Source: Rossellomorea sp. SC111 | GTDB taxonomy: Bacteria; Bacillota; Bacilli; Bacillales; Bacillaceae_B | Assembly (NCBI RefSeq): GCF_024733565.1 | Contig: NZ_JANIOC010000015.1 | Location: 35,417-99,416 of the forward strand | Direction: 5' to 3' | Length of the DNA: 64,000 bases | Shown: in pieces, positions 8,480 through 17,860 of the stretch | Numbering within the stretch: the stretch's first letter is position 1 | How the letters are laid out: each line of letters begins with the position of its first letter | Notes under the pieces: model-generated | What the model saw: only the letters and a program-made list of their open reading frames with translations | What the model was told of the DNA's origin: nothing | The model's database searches: none | Position numbers and translations under genes: made by a program

Positions 8480-9481
8480 ATGGAGAAACAGGACATCAGA
8501 TTGACTACATCAGAAATCTCCGCTTTATGGACGACGTATATTAAATGCTCGGCATTGAATTGTTTTTATACTCATTTTCTTACGTATCTAGAAGATGAAA
8601 GTGTTACATCCCTTATTGAAGACAGCTTGAACACAAACCTTGAGACGATGCAAGAAATCGGGGAACTATGTATCTTAGAGGGCTTTCCCATCCCTTCAGG
8701 CTTTACAGACAAGGATGTGGATACGTCTGCTCCACCACTTTACACGGATTTATTTGCTCTCAGCTTTGTCTATCGGGGAGGACAGGTCACTAACAGCCAC
8801 TTTACGACAATCGTAGCATCGGTTGCCCGTTCAGATGTATATGACTTTTTCGAGAAGTGTCTGACGAAATCTCTGTCCCTGTATAAACGATCACTTCAAC
8901 TGATGTTGAAAAAAGGGATTTATGATCGTCCGCCAAAAATAAATTATCCTCAGTCCACCGAATATATTACCCATCAGGCTTCTTTATTGGAAACCTGGTT
9001 AGGGGAAACAAGACCTCTTAATGCATTGGAACTTAGCGAATTATTCTTTGTGATTGAGCGCAATTGTATAGGCATCATATTATTGAAGGGTTTCATCCAA
9101 ACCTCCAGAGACAACGAAGTAAAAGAGTATCTTAAAAAAGGGAGAAAACTTAGTGAAAAGCAAATTACAACGTTCAATCACATTCTGGTAAAAGACGATA
9201 CGTTTCCCACTTACCCTGTATCTATGGAAGTGACGGCTTCCAGTATTGCGCCTTTTTCAGAAAAGCTGATGCTCTTTTTCATTTCATCCTCTAATTCAGT
9301 CGGCCTTTCTACGCTGTGTCATGCCATCACAATGTCGACAAGAAAGGACTTAGCCGTGCATTACATGCTATTTGTGTCAGAAATCATGAAATATGGTGCG
9401 GATGGTCTTAAGCTTTTAGTTGAGCGAGGGTGGATGGAGCAGCCTCCACAACAGGAAGACCGAAAAGATTTAAGTAGTTAA
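8480..9481 (+). CDS. DUF3231 family protein
   Basis: 333 residues, helical, without membrane segments or signal. The pattern of two similar ~160-residue halves with ferritin-like helices matches the Bacillaceae DUF3231 family (for example SALWTTYIKCSALNCFYTHF near 15 and a similar second half starting near LNALELSELFFVIERNC). Function is unknown, although several members are linked to sporulating Bacillaceae. Start ATG 8480 behind AAAGGAG. Monocistronic. Confidence 0.75.
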   Translation: MEKQDIRLTTSEISALWTTYIKCSALNCFYTHFLTYLEDESVTSLIEDSLNTNLETMQEIGELCILEGFPIPSGFTDKDVDTSAPPLYTDLFALSFVYRGGQVTNSHFTTIVASVARSDVYDFFEKCLTKSLSLYKRSLQLMLKKGIYDRPPKINYPQSTEYITHQASLLETWLGETRPLNALELSELFFVIERNCIGIILLKGFIQTSRDNEVKEYLKKGRKLSEKQITTFNHILVKDDTFPTYPVSMEVTASSIAPFSEKLMLFFISSSNSVGLSTLCHAITMSTRKDLAVHYMLFVSEIMKYGADGLKLLVERGWMEQPPQQEDRKDLSS

Positions 9482-9741
9482 AGAATCTCTAAAAGTATTT
9501 TTTCTATCATCACAAAATGTTCGGAATTTCTTTTGTTTCTAAATGACAAAGAACGTGTGGATAGGATAGAATATAAGACATCAAGGTAAGGCTTCAAAAG
9601 TGTTGAGAGTGACACATGATTTGGTCAAACAATACGGTTTCTCTTTTAAAGAAGATTATAATAGAAGGAAAGCGGTGCTTGATTGACCTCCTGATTCATT
9701 CCAAGCTTTTGGTAGGTTGTGCTGTTCTTAAGGAGAAATGG

Positions 9742-10539
9742 ATGCTAGAATACATCGTACATCAGGGAGTCGGCAAAGAATATGTGGTTTTCCTTCATGG
9801 AATCGGGGGGACCTCAAGTATCTTCTGTAAACAAATGGAAACCTTTAAGGATCATTATAATGTAGTGACGGTTCACTTGCCTGGTCATGGGGATTCACCA
9901 GGGGTCGATTCATATAATGAGCCGTTCACAATCAATTTAATTGTCCGTGAGATCGTAAAAGTCCTGGATGAGATTGGGATTGGACAAGCTCACTTTATCG
10001 GGATATCTCTTGGTTCAGTGGTTATTCATGAACTGATGCAACAAGTTCCCGATCGCGTGCAAACGGCGATACTAGGTGGTTGCATCACTCGGTTTACATT
10101 ATTTTCAAACACTTTGCTGCAGGCGGGTCATGCTCTGAAAGGCATGATTCCCTTCATGTGGTTATATAAATTATTCGCATACGTCATGATGCCCAAAAGA
10201 AACCATAGAATTTCGAGGAAGTTATTTATTCGGGAAGCAAAGAAAATGAAACGGAAAGATTTTCTCGGGTGGTATCAACTTACCCCATTTGTTAAATCGA
10301 CCTATGCCTCTGTGCAGGAAAGGGCGTCACACATCCCGAAACTCTACATTACAGGAAAAGAAGATCATCTGTTTGTCCGTTCGCTTGATGAAGATACGGA
10401 AGGAGATCCTTCAGCTATGAAGGTATTCCTTGACGGTTGCGGACATGTTTGCAATGTAGAAAAACCGTCTGAATTTAATCGTCTGGCACTGGATTTCATT
10501 AATACTAAACAGGTCCTTCCTCTGCAGAAGGTTCAATAA
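9742..10539 (+). CDS. Alpha/beta hydrolase
   Basis: 265 residues from ATG 9742, behind AAGGAG at 9730-9735; the open frame extends 42 codons further upstream but without a ribosome site. Oxyanion motif FLHGIGGTS near residue 20, second conserved LPGHGDS near 50, nucleophile elbow GISLGS near 92, and catalytic histidine in DGCGHVCNVEKP near the C-terminus. A basic helical cap lies in the middle (KRNHRISRKLF). Substrate unknown. Confidence 0.85.
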   Translation: MLEYIVHQGVGKEYVVFLHGIGGTSSIFCKQMETFKDHYNVVTVHLPGHGDSPGVDSYNEPFTINLIVREIVKVLDEIGIGQAHFIGISLGSVVIHELMQQVPDRVQTAILGGCITRFTLFSNTLLQAGHALKGMIPFMWLYKLFAYVMMPKRNHRISRKLFIREAKKMKRKDFLGWYQLTPFVKSTYASVQERASHIPKLYITGKEDHLFVRSLDEDTEGDPSAMKVFLDGCGHVCNVEKPSEFNRLALDFINTKQVLPLQKVQ

Positions 10540-10547
10540 CGTGCATG

Positions 10548-10581
10548 CATCCCATTTCTTGAATGAAATGGGATGTTTTTT
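10548..10581 (+). terminator. Terminator of the alpha/beta hydrolase gene
   Basis: CATCCCATTTC and GAAATGGGATG arms followed by TTTTTT. Confidence 0.85.
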
Positions 10582-10647
10582 GTGCCTGTATTTGGATTGG
10601 TGGGATAGGAAGGAATATACACAACTGAATGTTCAGAAACAGGATGA

Positions 10648-10725
10648 AAGGTCCGTCCCTAAAGGGTGGCGGATAAAAGGCTCTAATGAAGGAAAGTGAG
10701 AGGAAAAATCGGGGTCCGTCCCTTT
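10648..10725 (+). repeat. Two AGGTCCGTCCCT-type motifs in direct orientation
   Basis: AAGGTCCGTCCCT at 10648-10660 and GGGTCCGTCCCTTT at 10712-10725, in the gap before the YwaF-like gene. Unlike the pairs near 17.6 and 29.8 kb these two face the same way. Confidence 0.8.
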
Positions 10726-10766
10726 AAAGGAAATGGGGGCCTGTTGGGAGAATATAGTATAGTGGG

Positions 10767-11519
10767 GTGTATGTTAGGGGGTTTGAGGGTTTGATTCGTG
10801 AGGTTTTGAATTTCAGGCAAGAGGAGTATCCGTTTGAGCTGTTTTCCGCTTCTCATTTGGCTGCAATTTTGGTTTCAGTTGGATGTATTGTGGGGTTATA
10901 TATTTTTAGAGAGCGTGTACAGGGTAGTGTGAAGGGTTTGCTGAAATGGGTGCTGATTATTTTACTTGTATTGAGCGAAGTGTCTTTCCAGGTTTGGTAT
11001 GGTTTGAATGATCAGTGGGATGTAACGATAAACTTACCTTTTCAATTATGCTCTTTGTCTTTGTATCTTTGTACCATCATGCTTATAAGCAGCAATTATA
11101 GAATGTTTGAAATTAGTTTCTTTTCCAGTATGTCCGGCGCGTTTATCGCCATCGTCACACCTGAATTATTTTTTGGCTTTCCTCATTTCCGTTTTTTTCA
11201 ATTTTTTCTGGCCCATTTATCGATAGTTTTATCATGTTTGTACATGGTATGGATTGAAGGGTACAGGTTGTCTTTTGGATCGGTGATCAGGGCATTTATG
11301 GCATTGAATGTAATCGCAGTCGTAGCTTATGCTGTTAATAAAGTAGCCGGGGCCAATTACATGTTTCTTATGCATAAACCGTATAACGCAAGTCCGATCG
11401 ATTATTTGGGGGAGTATCCCTGGTATCTCCTTTCACTCGAAGGGGTGAGTGTTGTATTATTTTTAATTCTCTATGCTCCTTTTCATCTTTTTAAAAAGAA
11501 TCGGAAAGGTGAAAGGTAA
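10767..11519 (+). CDS. YwaF-like TIGR02206 integral membrane protein
   Basis: 250 residues with seven likely membrane helices. The signatures INLPFQLCSLSLYL near residue 92 and HKPYNASPIDYLGEYPWY near 205 are typical of the TIGR02206/YwaF family, whose function is unknown. The open frame starts at GTG 10767; TTG 10791 is an alternative behind AGGGGG. The gene ends 62 bases before plsY and may lead the operon that follows, though the gap is larger than the overlaps within that operon. Confidence 0.8.
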   Translation: MYVRGFEGLIREVLNFRQEEYPFELFSASHLAAILVSVGCIVGLYIFRERVQGSVKGLLKWVLIILLVLSEVSFQVWYGLNDQWDVTINLPFQLCSLSLYLCTIMLISSNYRMFEISFFSSMSGAFIAIVTPELFFGFPHFRFFQFFLAHLSIVLSCLYMVWIEGYRLSFGSVIRAFMALNVIAVVAYAVNKVAGANYMFLMHKPYNASPIDYLGEYPWYLLSLEGVSVVLFLILYAPFHLFKKNRKGER

Positions 11520-11581
11520 ATATATGAAACTTTCCTTTGACTTCATTCGTCTATTAACATATAAAGCAGGGAGCAGGTTTG

Positions 11582-12172
11582 ATGACTCAACTATTAATCT
11601 TAAGTGTAATCGTTCTTGTTTCTTACGGATTGGGCAGTATAACAGGAGCTTATTATATAGTGAAATTATTCACTGGCAAGGATATTCGTAAGATCGGAAG
11701 TGGCAATGTCGGCGCAACGAATGCAGGTAGATCGACAGGTAAGAAAGGTTTTTTACTGACTCTCGTTGTAGATGCAGGCAAAGTAATACTGGCATTATCC
11801 TTCACTTCTCTCCTGACTGATGGGGAGGCATATTTGATCTTAAGCTCGTTCTTGATCATGATTGGGCACCTGTTTCCCATTCAACTCGGGTTTCACGGTG
11901 GGAAGGGGGTTGTAGCGTATTTGGCTACAGCATTATTTCTCTGCCCGTTAAGTATTGGTGTTTTCGCTATTATGATGGGCGGAGCATACATCGTCATTAG
12001 GAGATATACATTCTCAGGTCTTCTTTCAATGGGTACAATCCCGATAACTGCCTATGTGATTGAAGGTTCATTCACTATATCTGCTGGCCTGGGGGCTTTA
12101 TTTATGACTGTCCTCTTTTTCCATAACAGATCATTTCATCATTCAGTCGAAACAAAGGAGGTACGAGAATGA
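11582..12172 (+). CDS. plsY: PlsY-family acyl-phosphate:glycerol-3-phosphate acyltransferase (probable paralogue)
   Basis: PlsY transfers an acyl chain from acyl-phosphate to sn-glycerol-3-phosphate, giving lysophosphatidate, in the membrane. All three PlsY motifs are present: GSGNVGATNAGR near residue 40, HLFPIQLGFHGGKGVV near 97, and FHNRSFHHS near the C-terminus. Five hydrophobic helices; 196 residues, usual length. ATG 11582 is preferred over TTG 11579 (GGGAG about 9 bases before). The stop overlaps the next start as ATGA, showing translational coupling. Most Bacillaceae carry plsY elsewhere beside parE, so this is probably a second copy with a specialised acceptor; that is inference. Confidence 0.85.
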   Translation: MTQLLILSVIVLVSYGLGSITGAYYIVKLFTGKDIRKIGSGNVGATNAGRSTGKKGFLLTLVVDAGKVILALSFTSLLTDGEAYLILSSFLIMIGHLFPIQLGFHGGKGVVAYLATALFLCPLSIGVFAIMMGGAYIVIRRYTFSGLLSMGTIPITAYVIEGSFTISAGLGALFMTVLFFHNRSFHHSVETKEVRE

Positions 12173-13779
12173 ATAATGATACTTTACACTATAAAATTGC
12201 ATGCGAACAGGATGAATTTCAACAAATATACTCGTTAAATTATCAAACGTTCGTGGAAGAAATCCCTCAGCATGAAGAAAATGATACGAGTATGCTGGTG
12301 GATAAATTTCACGATGAGAATACATATGTGATAGCAAAAGCGGGTGATGAAGTCGTCGGGATGATTGCCGTAAGGTCCGAACGGCCATTTTCGTTGGATC
12401 ATAAGCTCGGCAATCTGGATGAGTATTTACCTGATCAGGCAGTTCCATGTGAAATCAGACTGCTTTCAGTTAAAGAAGCGTATAGGAGTACAAGGGTCTT
12501 TTATCAATTATGTGACCGCCTCGTGTCCTATTGTTTGGAAAAGGGGTATACTATGGCGCTCATTTCCGGTACGGTACGCCAGCTTAAACTTTATAAGCGG
12601 ATTGGATTTCTCCCTTTTGCTGAACTTGTGGGAGAAGAGGAAGCAAGATTTCAACCCATGTACCTGACCCGAGAGAGCTTCGAGAATTCAACTAAAGCAT
12701 TTCAGCGCTTAATGATCCGGAAGACCGCTGAACTGCCCACACGTTCTTTTTTGCCAGGGCCAGTGCAGCGTCATACAAGAGTGGAGGCCGCATTTAGAAG
12801 GGACGCAATGTCTCACAGAAGCAGTCCTTTTCTGCATGAAATGGAAGTTGTAAGAAAGAGTTTACGTGATATAACGGGTGCGAATCATGTACAGGTGGCT
12901 GTGGGAACAGGAACCTTATCTAATGATATGGTGGCAGCTCAGTTGACAAAAATAAAGGGTAAAGGTCTAATTCTTTCAAATGGGGAATTTGGCAGCAGAT
13001 TGATGGATCATGGTAAACGTTTCGATTTAACCTATCATACAATCGAAAAGGAGTGGAATGAACACATTACAGTGGAAGAAATAGAAACCGTCCTTCAATG
13101 TGATCCCGATATAAAGTGGCTGTGGACGGTTCATTGTGAGACATCGACAGGATATTTATATCGTGTAGGAGACATTCTTTCACTCTGTCAAAAATATAAT
13201 GTAGAACTTTGTATTGATGCCTGCAGTTCGGTCGGAACAGTTCCAGTCGACTTTAGTAAAGTGTTTCTCGCTACCTCTGTAAGCGGAAAGGGACTTGGCT
13301 CGTATCCAGGACTCGCCCTCATTTTTCATCGGGAGATAATCAATCCAAGTGCGTCGATCCCAAGATATCTGGATGTGGGCATGTATGCTATGAATGGAAG
13401 TGTCCCTTATACTCACTCATCTAATCTACTAGCCGCATTAAATGAAGCCATCGAGTTGATTCACTATGATGGGACCTTGAACATCTCTAAAAATGTAAGG
13501 CGTAGGCTAGCTGATGAAGGGATTCAAATCTTAGGGGATGAAAATTACTCCCCCGGTGTGATTACCATTGCACTAAATAGGGAACAGTGTAGTAGACAAT
13601 TCGGGGATGCCTGCAAAAGCAGGGGCATCTTATTAAGCTATGAAAGTGAATATTTGATTAATAGGAATTGGGTGCAGGTGGCACTTATGGGAGAACACAA
13701 CGAACGAGAGGTTTTTGATGCCATGACAATGCTCATCAGAGAATATAACAGTATGGTTGGAACAAAGGTAGTGAAATGA
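12169..13779 (+). CDS. Fusion of GNAT/FeeM-like acyltransferase with class V aminotransferase
   Basis: 536 residues. Residues ~1-175 look like the GNAT branch containing N-acyl amino acid synthases and exosortase-associated acyltransferases (IYSLNYQTFVEE near 20, EIRLLSV near 95, LYKRIGFLPF near 141), which use acyl-ACP or acyl-CoA. Residues ~190-530 are a fold-type I class V aminotransferase like serine-pyruvate or alanine-glyoxylate enzymes: FLPGPV at 194, SHRSSPF near 215, GTGTLSND near 246, PLP-binding D350 in CIDACSSVGT, and Schiff-base K374 in SGKGLGSYPG. Start ATG 12169 overlaps the plsY stop and its own stop overlaps the next start. Such a fusion could make and then N-acylate an amine, but product and substrates are unknown. 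Confidence 0.8.
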   Translation: MNNDTLHYKIACEQDEFQQIYSLNYQTFVEEIPQHEENDTSMLVDKFHDENTYVIAKAGDEVVGMIAVRSERPFSLDHKLGNLDEYLPDQAVPCEIRLLSVKEAYRSTRVFYQLCDRLVSYCLEKGYTMALISGTVRQLKLYKRIGFLPFAELVGEEEARFQPMYLTRESFENSTKAFQRLMIRKTAELPTRSFLPGPVQRHTRVEAAFRRDAMSHRSSPFLHEMEVVRKSLRDITGANHVQVAVGTGTLSNDMVAAQLTKIKGKGLILSNGEFGSRLMDHGKRFDLTYHTIEKEWNEHITVEEIETVLQCDPDIKWLWTVHCETSTGYLYRVGDILSLCQKYNVELCIDACSSVGTVPVDFSKVFLATSVSGKGLGSYPGLALIFHREIINPSASIPRYLDVGMYAMNGSVPYTHSSNLLAALNEAIELIHYDGTLNISKNVRRRLADEGIQILGDENYSPGVITIALNREQCSRQFGDACKSRGILLSYESEYLINRNWVQVALMGEHNEREVFDAMTMLIREYNSMVGTKVVK

Positions 13780-15629
13780 GTGGGATGAAAGATTTCTTTT
13801 CGCGTTTTAAGACAAATAAACTGGTTGGGTTTGCCCTGCTTTCACTATGGATCAAAACCGTATTGGTCTCCTTAATAGGATTCAACATCCATGTAGAAAC
13901 TTTTCTGGACATAATGCTCATATTATTAAATCCGGTCGGTTCCATCATGATATTGATCGGTTTCAGCTTTTTTTTCTTTAAGAGGGTCAAGAAGATTCTG
14001 GTCGTACTTTTTATGGGGGTTGCGACCGGTCTCCTTTATGGCGATCTTCTTTACTTTCGTTTCTATTCAGATTTCGTAACGGTTCCCATTCTATTTCAAT
14101 TTAAGAATGTAGGGGGCATCGGACCCAGTACGTTTGAATTGATGAGCCCTTGGGATTTACTCTTATTGGTTGATATTATCATTGCAGCCTGGATGTTGAA
14201 GAAGGACCGGCCGGGTTCTGACATCTTGTCACGCAGATGGAAGTTGACCTTTATCGTGATTAGTCTCTCATTATTGGTGTTGACCATTGGAATGGGATTG
14301 ATTAAATCACCATACTTATTTGCAGAGTCCTATGATAGGGAACAAATGGTAAAATCCGTTGGGCCTTATAATTATCATATGTATGACATTGGGATTGCCG
14401 CAACGAACCCATTTTCTCATCTACTTGCGAACAAATCTGACACCAAGGCATCCGTGCAGTATACTCAATCAACGAAGCAGGACACCTCTGACTTATTTGG
14501 GGTTGCTGAGGGGAAAAACCTGATATTAGTCAGCATGGAATCCACCCAGAACTTCGTTATCAATGCAAAAGTGAATGGAGAAGAAATCACACCATTTTTG
14601 AATTCCTTGATTAAGGACAGTTTTTACTTCAATAATATTTACGACCAGACGGCACAAGGGAAAACGTCGGATGCAGAATTCATGATTGATACCGGGTTGT
14701 ATCCACTATCAAGCGGATCAGCTTTTGTGAGAAAACCCGATAATACATACGCCAGTCTTCCACATATGCTGAAAAAGAAGAAAGATTACTATTCAGCTGT
14801 TTTTCATGGGAATGAGCGCACATTTTGGAACCGTGAAATGATGTATGAGACCCTGGGGTACGATCGCTATTTTTCCAAGAGGGACTTTACCGTAACAGAA
14901 GATAATTCAATCAATTATGGGATAAAGGATATCCCTTTTTTCGAGCAGACAAGTTCCTATCTTGAGAATATCCCACAGCCGTTTTATACACGTCTCATAA
15001 CCCTGACAAATCATTTCCCTTTTTTATTGGAGGAAGATGATCAATTCATCGATACAGCTTCTACGAGTGAAGATGTAGTAAACCGCTATGTCACAACGGT
15101 CCGTTACGAGGATGAAGCGATAAAAACATTATTTGAAAAGCTTAAAGCAAATGGGATGGATAAGAATACGGTAGTGGTCCTTTACGGGGATCATTATGGG
15201 ATTTCCGAGAAATACGAACCAGGTGTTTTTGAGCTATTGGGTCAGAAGGATACTCCAGTCAACCATGCCAAGCTTCAGCAAGTTCCCCTGATCATTCATG
15301 TTCCAGGGGAAGAGGCAAGGACGATAGACACCATTGGAGGAGAGATTGATATCCGGGCAACGGTCCTGCATTTATTGGGTATAGACACAAAGAACGCTCT
15401 GTCATTTGGTCATAGCCTATTCACACGGAATGAAAATCATCCCGTTATTTTCCGTGATGGGGATTTCATTACAGATAAGTATATTTTCCAGGATAATGTC
15501 TGCTACAATAAAAAGAGTGAGGAGTCTGTAAGTGATTCCCTATGCGATCCATTTAAGGAAACGGTTAGAAAAGAGTTGAGGATGTCAGATGACATACTGT
15601 ATGGTGACTTATTGAGATTTCTGGAATAG
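13776..15629 (+). CDS. LTA synthase/sulfatase-family membrane phosphoglycerol transferase
   Basis: 617 residues: about five membrane helices in the first ~175 residues, then an extracellular sulfatase-fold domain. LtaS polymerises glycerophosphate from phosphatidylglycerol outside the membrane. The active site is complete: E255 in SMESTQNF, nucleophile T297 in QGKTSDAEF, W351/R353 in ERTFWNR, H413 in TNHFPF and D472/H473 in YGDHYG, numbers close to S. aureus LtaS (E255, T300, D475, H476). Two cysteines near the C-terminus (DNVCYNK, DSLCDPF) could form a disulfide. Its ATG overlaps the preceding stop, so it is coupled to plsY and the fusion enzyme. B. subtilis has four LtaS paralogues; which one this resembles cannot be settled by eye. 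Confidence 0.88.
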   Translation: MSGMKDFFSRFKTNKLVGFALLSLWIKTVLVSLIGFNIHVETFLDIMLILLNPVGSIMILIGFSFFFFKRVKKILVVLFMGVATGLLYGDLLYFRFYSDFVTVPILFQFKNVGGIGPSTFELMSPWDLLLLVDIIIAAWMLKKDRPGSDILSRRWKLTFIVISLSLLVLTIGMGLIKSPYLFAESYDREQMVKSVGPYNYHMYDIGIAATNPFSHLLANKSDTKASVQYTQSTKQDTSDLFGVAEGKNLILVSMESTQNFVINAKVNGEEITPFLNSLIKDSFYFNNIYDQTAQGKTSDAEFMIDTGLYPLSSGSAFVRKPDNTYASLPHMLKKKKDYYSAVFHGNERTFWNREMMYETLGYDRYFSKRDFTVTEDNSINYGIKDIPFFEQTSSYLENIPQPFYTRLITLTNHFPFLLEEDDQFIDTASTSEDVVNRYVTTVRYEDEAIKTLFEKLKANGMDKNTVVVLYGDHYGISEKYEPGVFELLGQKDTPVNHAKLQQVPLIIHVPGEEARTIDTIGGEIDIRATVLHLLGIDTKNALSFGHSLFTRNENHPVIFRDGDFITDKYIFQDNVCYNKKSEESVSDSLCDPFKETVRKELRMSDDILYGDLLRFLE

Positions 15630-15638
15630 AAGCAATGT

Positions 15639-15673
15639 AAACCCCCGGCTCAAGTGAGAGCCGGGGGTTTATT
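15639..15673 (+). terminator. Terminator of the plsY-aminotransferase-LtaS operon
   Basis: AAACCCCCGGCTC and GAGCCGGGGGTTT arms, loop AAGTGA, followed by ATT. Confidence 0.85.
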
Positions 15674-15732
15674 AACGGAAATGAAGCTGTGTAGTGACTG
15701 TAATTTTATTATGTAAACAATACTAAGGATGC

Positions 15733-16080
15733 TTAAAATTCATCGTGAGTATGAAGGGGATAAAACCTGCCATTAAAACCAATCACGTTGATCTGTTTAC
15801 TATGCAGAGGGTCATCTAAGCTCTTATACTGTCTGCTTATCCTTGATATGAATATTCCGGGAGAATAACTACCACTTGCATCAGCGAACTTAGTCCTCTC
15901 TGTTATATCTCCACTGACACTTTCCACTTCAATGATGGAACAATCTTCGTTGCAATCGATCTTATACTCTTTTTGAAGCCATTTTTCAAAATCTTGTTCA
16001 GTCGGTCTGTTAAGAATCGTAACGATACTAAGTGCAACGATTACAGCCATTACAAAAAGAAACGTCGATCTTTTGTTCAT
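15733..16080 (-). CDS. Small exported or membrane-anchored protein, unknown
   Basis: 115 residues with an N-terminal hydrophobic segment (residues 4-22) after MNKRST, which is a signal anchor or signal peptide; the rest is soluble with two close cysteines (IDCNEDCSI) that could pair. ATG start. No recognised domain. It lies between the LtaS operon and the KinB-like kinase, with the kinase transcribed in the same direction upstream of it. Confidence 0.6.
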   Translation of the reverse strand: MNKRSTFLFVMAVIVALSIVTILNRPTEQDFEKWLQKEYKIDCNEDCSIIEVESVSGDITERTKFADASGSYSPGIFISRISRQYKSLDDPLHSKQINVIGFNGRFYPLHTHDEF

Positions 16081-16171
16081 TGTTCGATTCCTTCTTTCCG
16101 TAAATGTTGGAAAATACTGATAAAATTAGTTTATCACAGTTTGCGAGAGAAGAGTGAAAAACACCATAATA

Positions 16172-16199
16172 AAAGAGCCTGGGGTCCCAAGCTCTTTTC
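16172..16199 (-). terminator. Terminator of the kinase gene
   Basis: AAAAGAGC and GCTCTTTT outer arms with an inner GGG/CCC pair, followed on the minus strand by TTTTA. Confidence 0.65.
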
Positions 16200-16210
16200 A
16201 AAGATTCATT

Positions 16211-17458
16211 TTAAGGAAGAAGCGGCAGTGTGATTTTTACAACGGTTCCTTTGTTTAATTCACTTTCATATTCAATCATTCCGCCCATTTCACGAATAAG
16301 TTTATTTGTCACCATGCTTCCCAACCCCGTCCCTTTGGACTTCGTTGTATAAAAGGGTAAGCCGATTTTCTTTAACTCATCTCCGGTCATTCCTTTTCCG
16401 TTATCCGAAATGCTGATATGAATAGAGCGAGACAAGGGATCTTCTTTTAAAGTGATTGAAATTTTACCTTGATTCTCAATGGATTCGATGCCATTTTTAA
16501 TAACATTCATGATGGCTTGCTTTAAATGGTCCGCATCACCTTTAATATGATGGGTGCCCGTTCTGTGAAAAACGATGGTAGTATTGGAGTAGGATGCAAA
16601 AGGTATCAATAGATCCACACACTCCCCGATGATATGTTCAATGTTGAGCCTTGACAGTTGGAATCCGCTTGGTTTTGCCACGCTCAGATAGTCTGTGATA
16701 ATTTTGTTGGTTCGATCCAATTCATTGAGGATGAGGGGGGAGTACCTCTTTAACCTGCTGTCCTGTGAGTCCTCGCTTAGGTGCTGAATGAAACCCCTCA
16801 CAGTTGCAAGAGGATTGCGGATCTCATGGGCGATTGAAGCGGCCATCTGCCCAACCATATTCAGTTTATCAAGATATACCATTTCTTCAATCTGCTTATT
16901 CGTCCGGATCAGATGCTCAATGATGAACACCAAAGCGAGAAATGTAAAATAAAAAACTGAAAAATAAATGATATAAAAGGGCAGATGTAAAATAGGGATA
17001 GTAATAGTAATAATCGCTATGTAGAATATAGAATGGATAAGAAAGATAAGAGTACTCACTAAAAATTTGTATTGAGTCTTCAACAGCATCTTACGAAAGA
17101 TGACCCCTATTACAAGGGCCAAAACTGAAACGGCAATACCCACTGCAACGTAAGGACCGCCTATTAAATAACGAAAGATGATGACAAACCCGAGTACGAT
17201 AGACCCTGATAATAAACCTGCATATATGGTGGAAATCAGGATTGCAAGCATGCGTAAATCAAAATGAGTGGCACCAAGCGTCTCGATGGGGTACAACATG
17301 CATAAAAGTGCCCCAAATGCTCCGACCAACCCATATGTAATTTTGTGTTTGAAGATAGAGTCCTGTTTTTCTCTGAATGGAAAAAGGACATTTGCATTAT
17401 AGGTAAAAGAAAATAAGATTGTAATATTGATCAGTAGAGTTTTGATTAATGTAATCAA
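16211..17458 (-). CDS. KinB-like sporulation sensor histidine kinase
   Basis: Six membrane helices (5TM-LYT type) in the first ~180 residues, a HisKA domain with the phosphorylated histidine in SIAHEIRNPLATVRGF, and an HATPase domain with N box (IMNVIKNGIESI), DNGKGM and GTGLGS. Layout and sequence are close to B. subtilis KinB, which feeds phosphate into the Spo0F-Spo0A relay. The open frame reaches 17497, but TTG 17458 with GGAGG seven bases upstream places the first ten to twenty residues in register with KinB. No kapB follows. 415 residues. Kinase family sure; KinB equivalence likely rather than proven. Confidence 0.8.
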   Translation of the reverse strand: MITLIKTLLINITILFSFTYNANVLFPFREKQDSIFKHKITYGLVGAFGALLCMLYPIETLGATHFDLRMLAILISTIYAGLLSGSIVLGFVIIFRYLIGGPYVAVGIAVSVLALVIGVIFRKMLLKTQYKFLVSTLIFLIHSIFYIAIITITIPILHLPFYIIYFSVFYFTFLALVFIIEHLIRTNKQIEEMVYLDKLNMVGQMAASIAHEIRNPLATVRGFIQHLSEDSQDSRLKRYSPLILNELDRTNKIITDYLSVAKPSGFQLSRLNIEHIIGECVDLLIPFASYSNTTIVFHRTGTHHIKGDADHLKQAIMNVIKNGIESIENQGKISITLKEDPLSRSIHISISDNGKGMTGDELKKIGLPFYTTKSKGTGLGSMVTNKLIREMGGMIEYESELNKGTVVKITLPLLP

Positions 17459-17572
17459 ATAAAAGCCTCCAAAAACGATTTGACTCAGGAACACCAAAAG
17501 CTCCCTGTCTAATAATATACAAGAACATACAAATACTAAAAATACTTCATTTCCCCCTATTAGTCAAATTTC

Positions 17573-17692
17573 AGGGACGGACCTCTAAATCGCTTGAATT
17601 TTTAAGCAATCACTTTAATAAAATGTAGTGTTGAAGCATGTTACATGGAAATTTGAGATCGAAAATGTGACTTAATCCAAGGTCCGTCCCTC
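17573..17692. repeat. Inverted pair of AGGGACGGACCT motifs, ~120 bp apart end to end
   Basis: AGGGACGGACCTC at 17573-17585 and AAGGTCCGTCCCTC near 17679-17692 face each other across ~93 bases, in the 400-base gap between the divergent kinase and YitT genes. Nothing else identifiable was seen in that gap. Confidence 0.8.
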
Positions 17693-17860
17693 TCTATAAG
17701 CAGGTATTTTAGCAGGTAGAATAGAATATATAATTTATATGGCTTGTTTAGGGGTATTGGATGTAAAGAGTTGATACATAGTTGGATAGTTGGGTGTTGC
17801 CAAGTGCATAGGGTGGTTCGGCCGTTCTGTTAGAGTATCATATGAGGAGGGATGAAGGTG

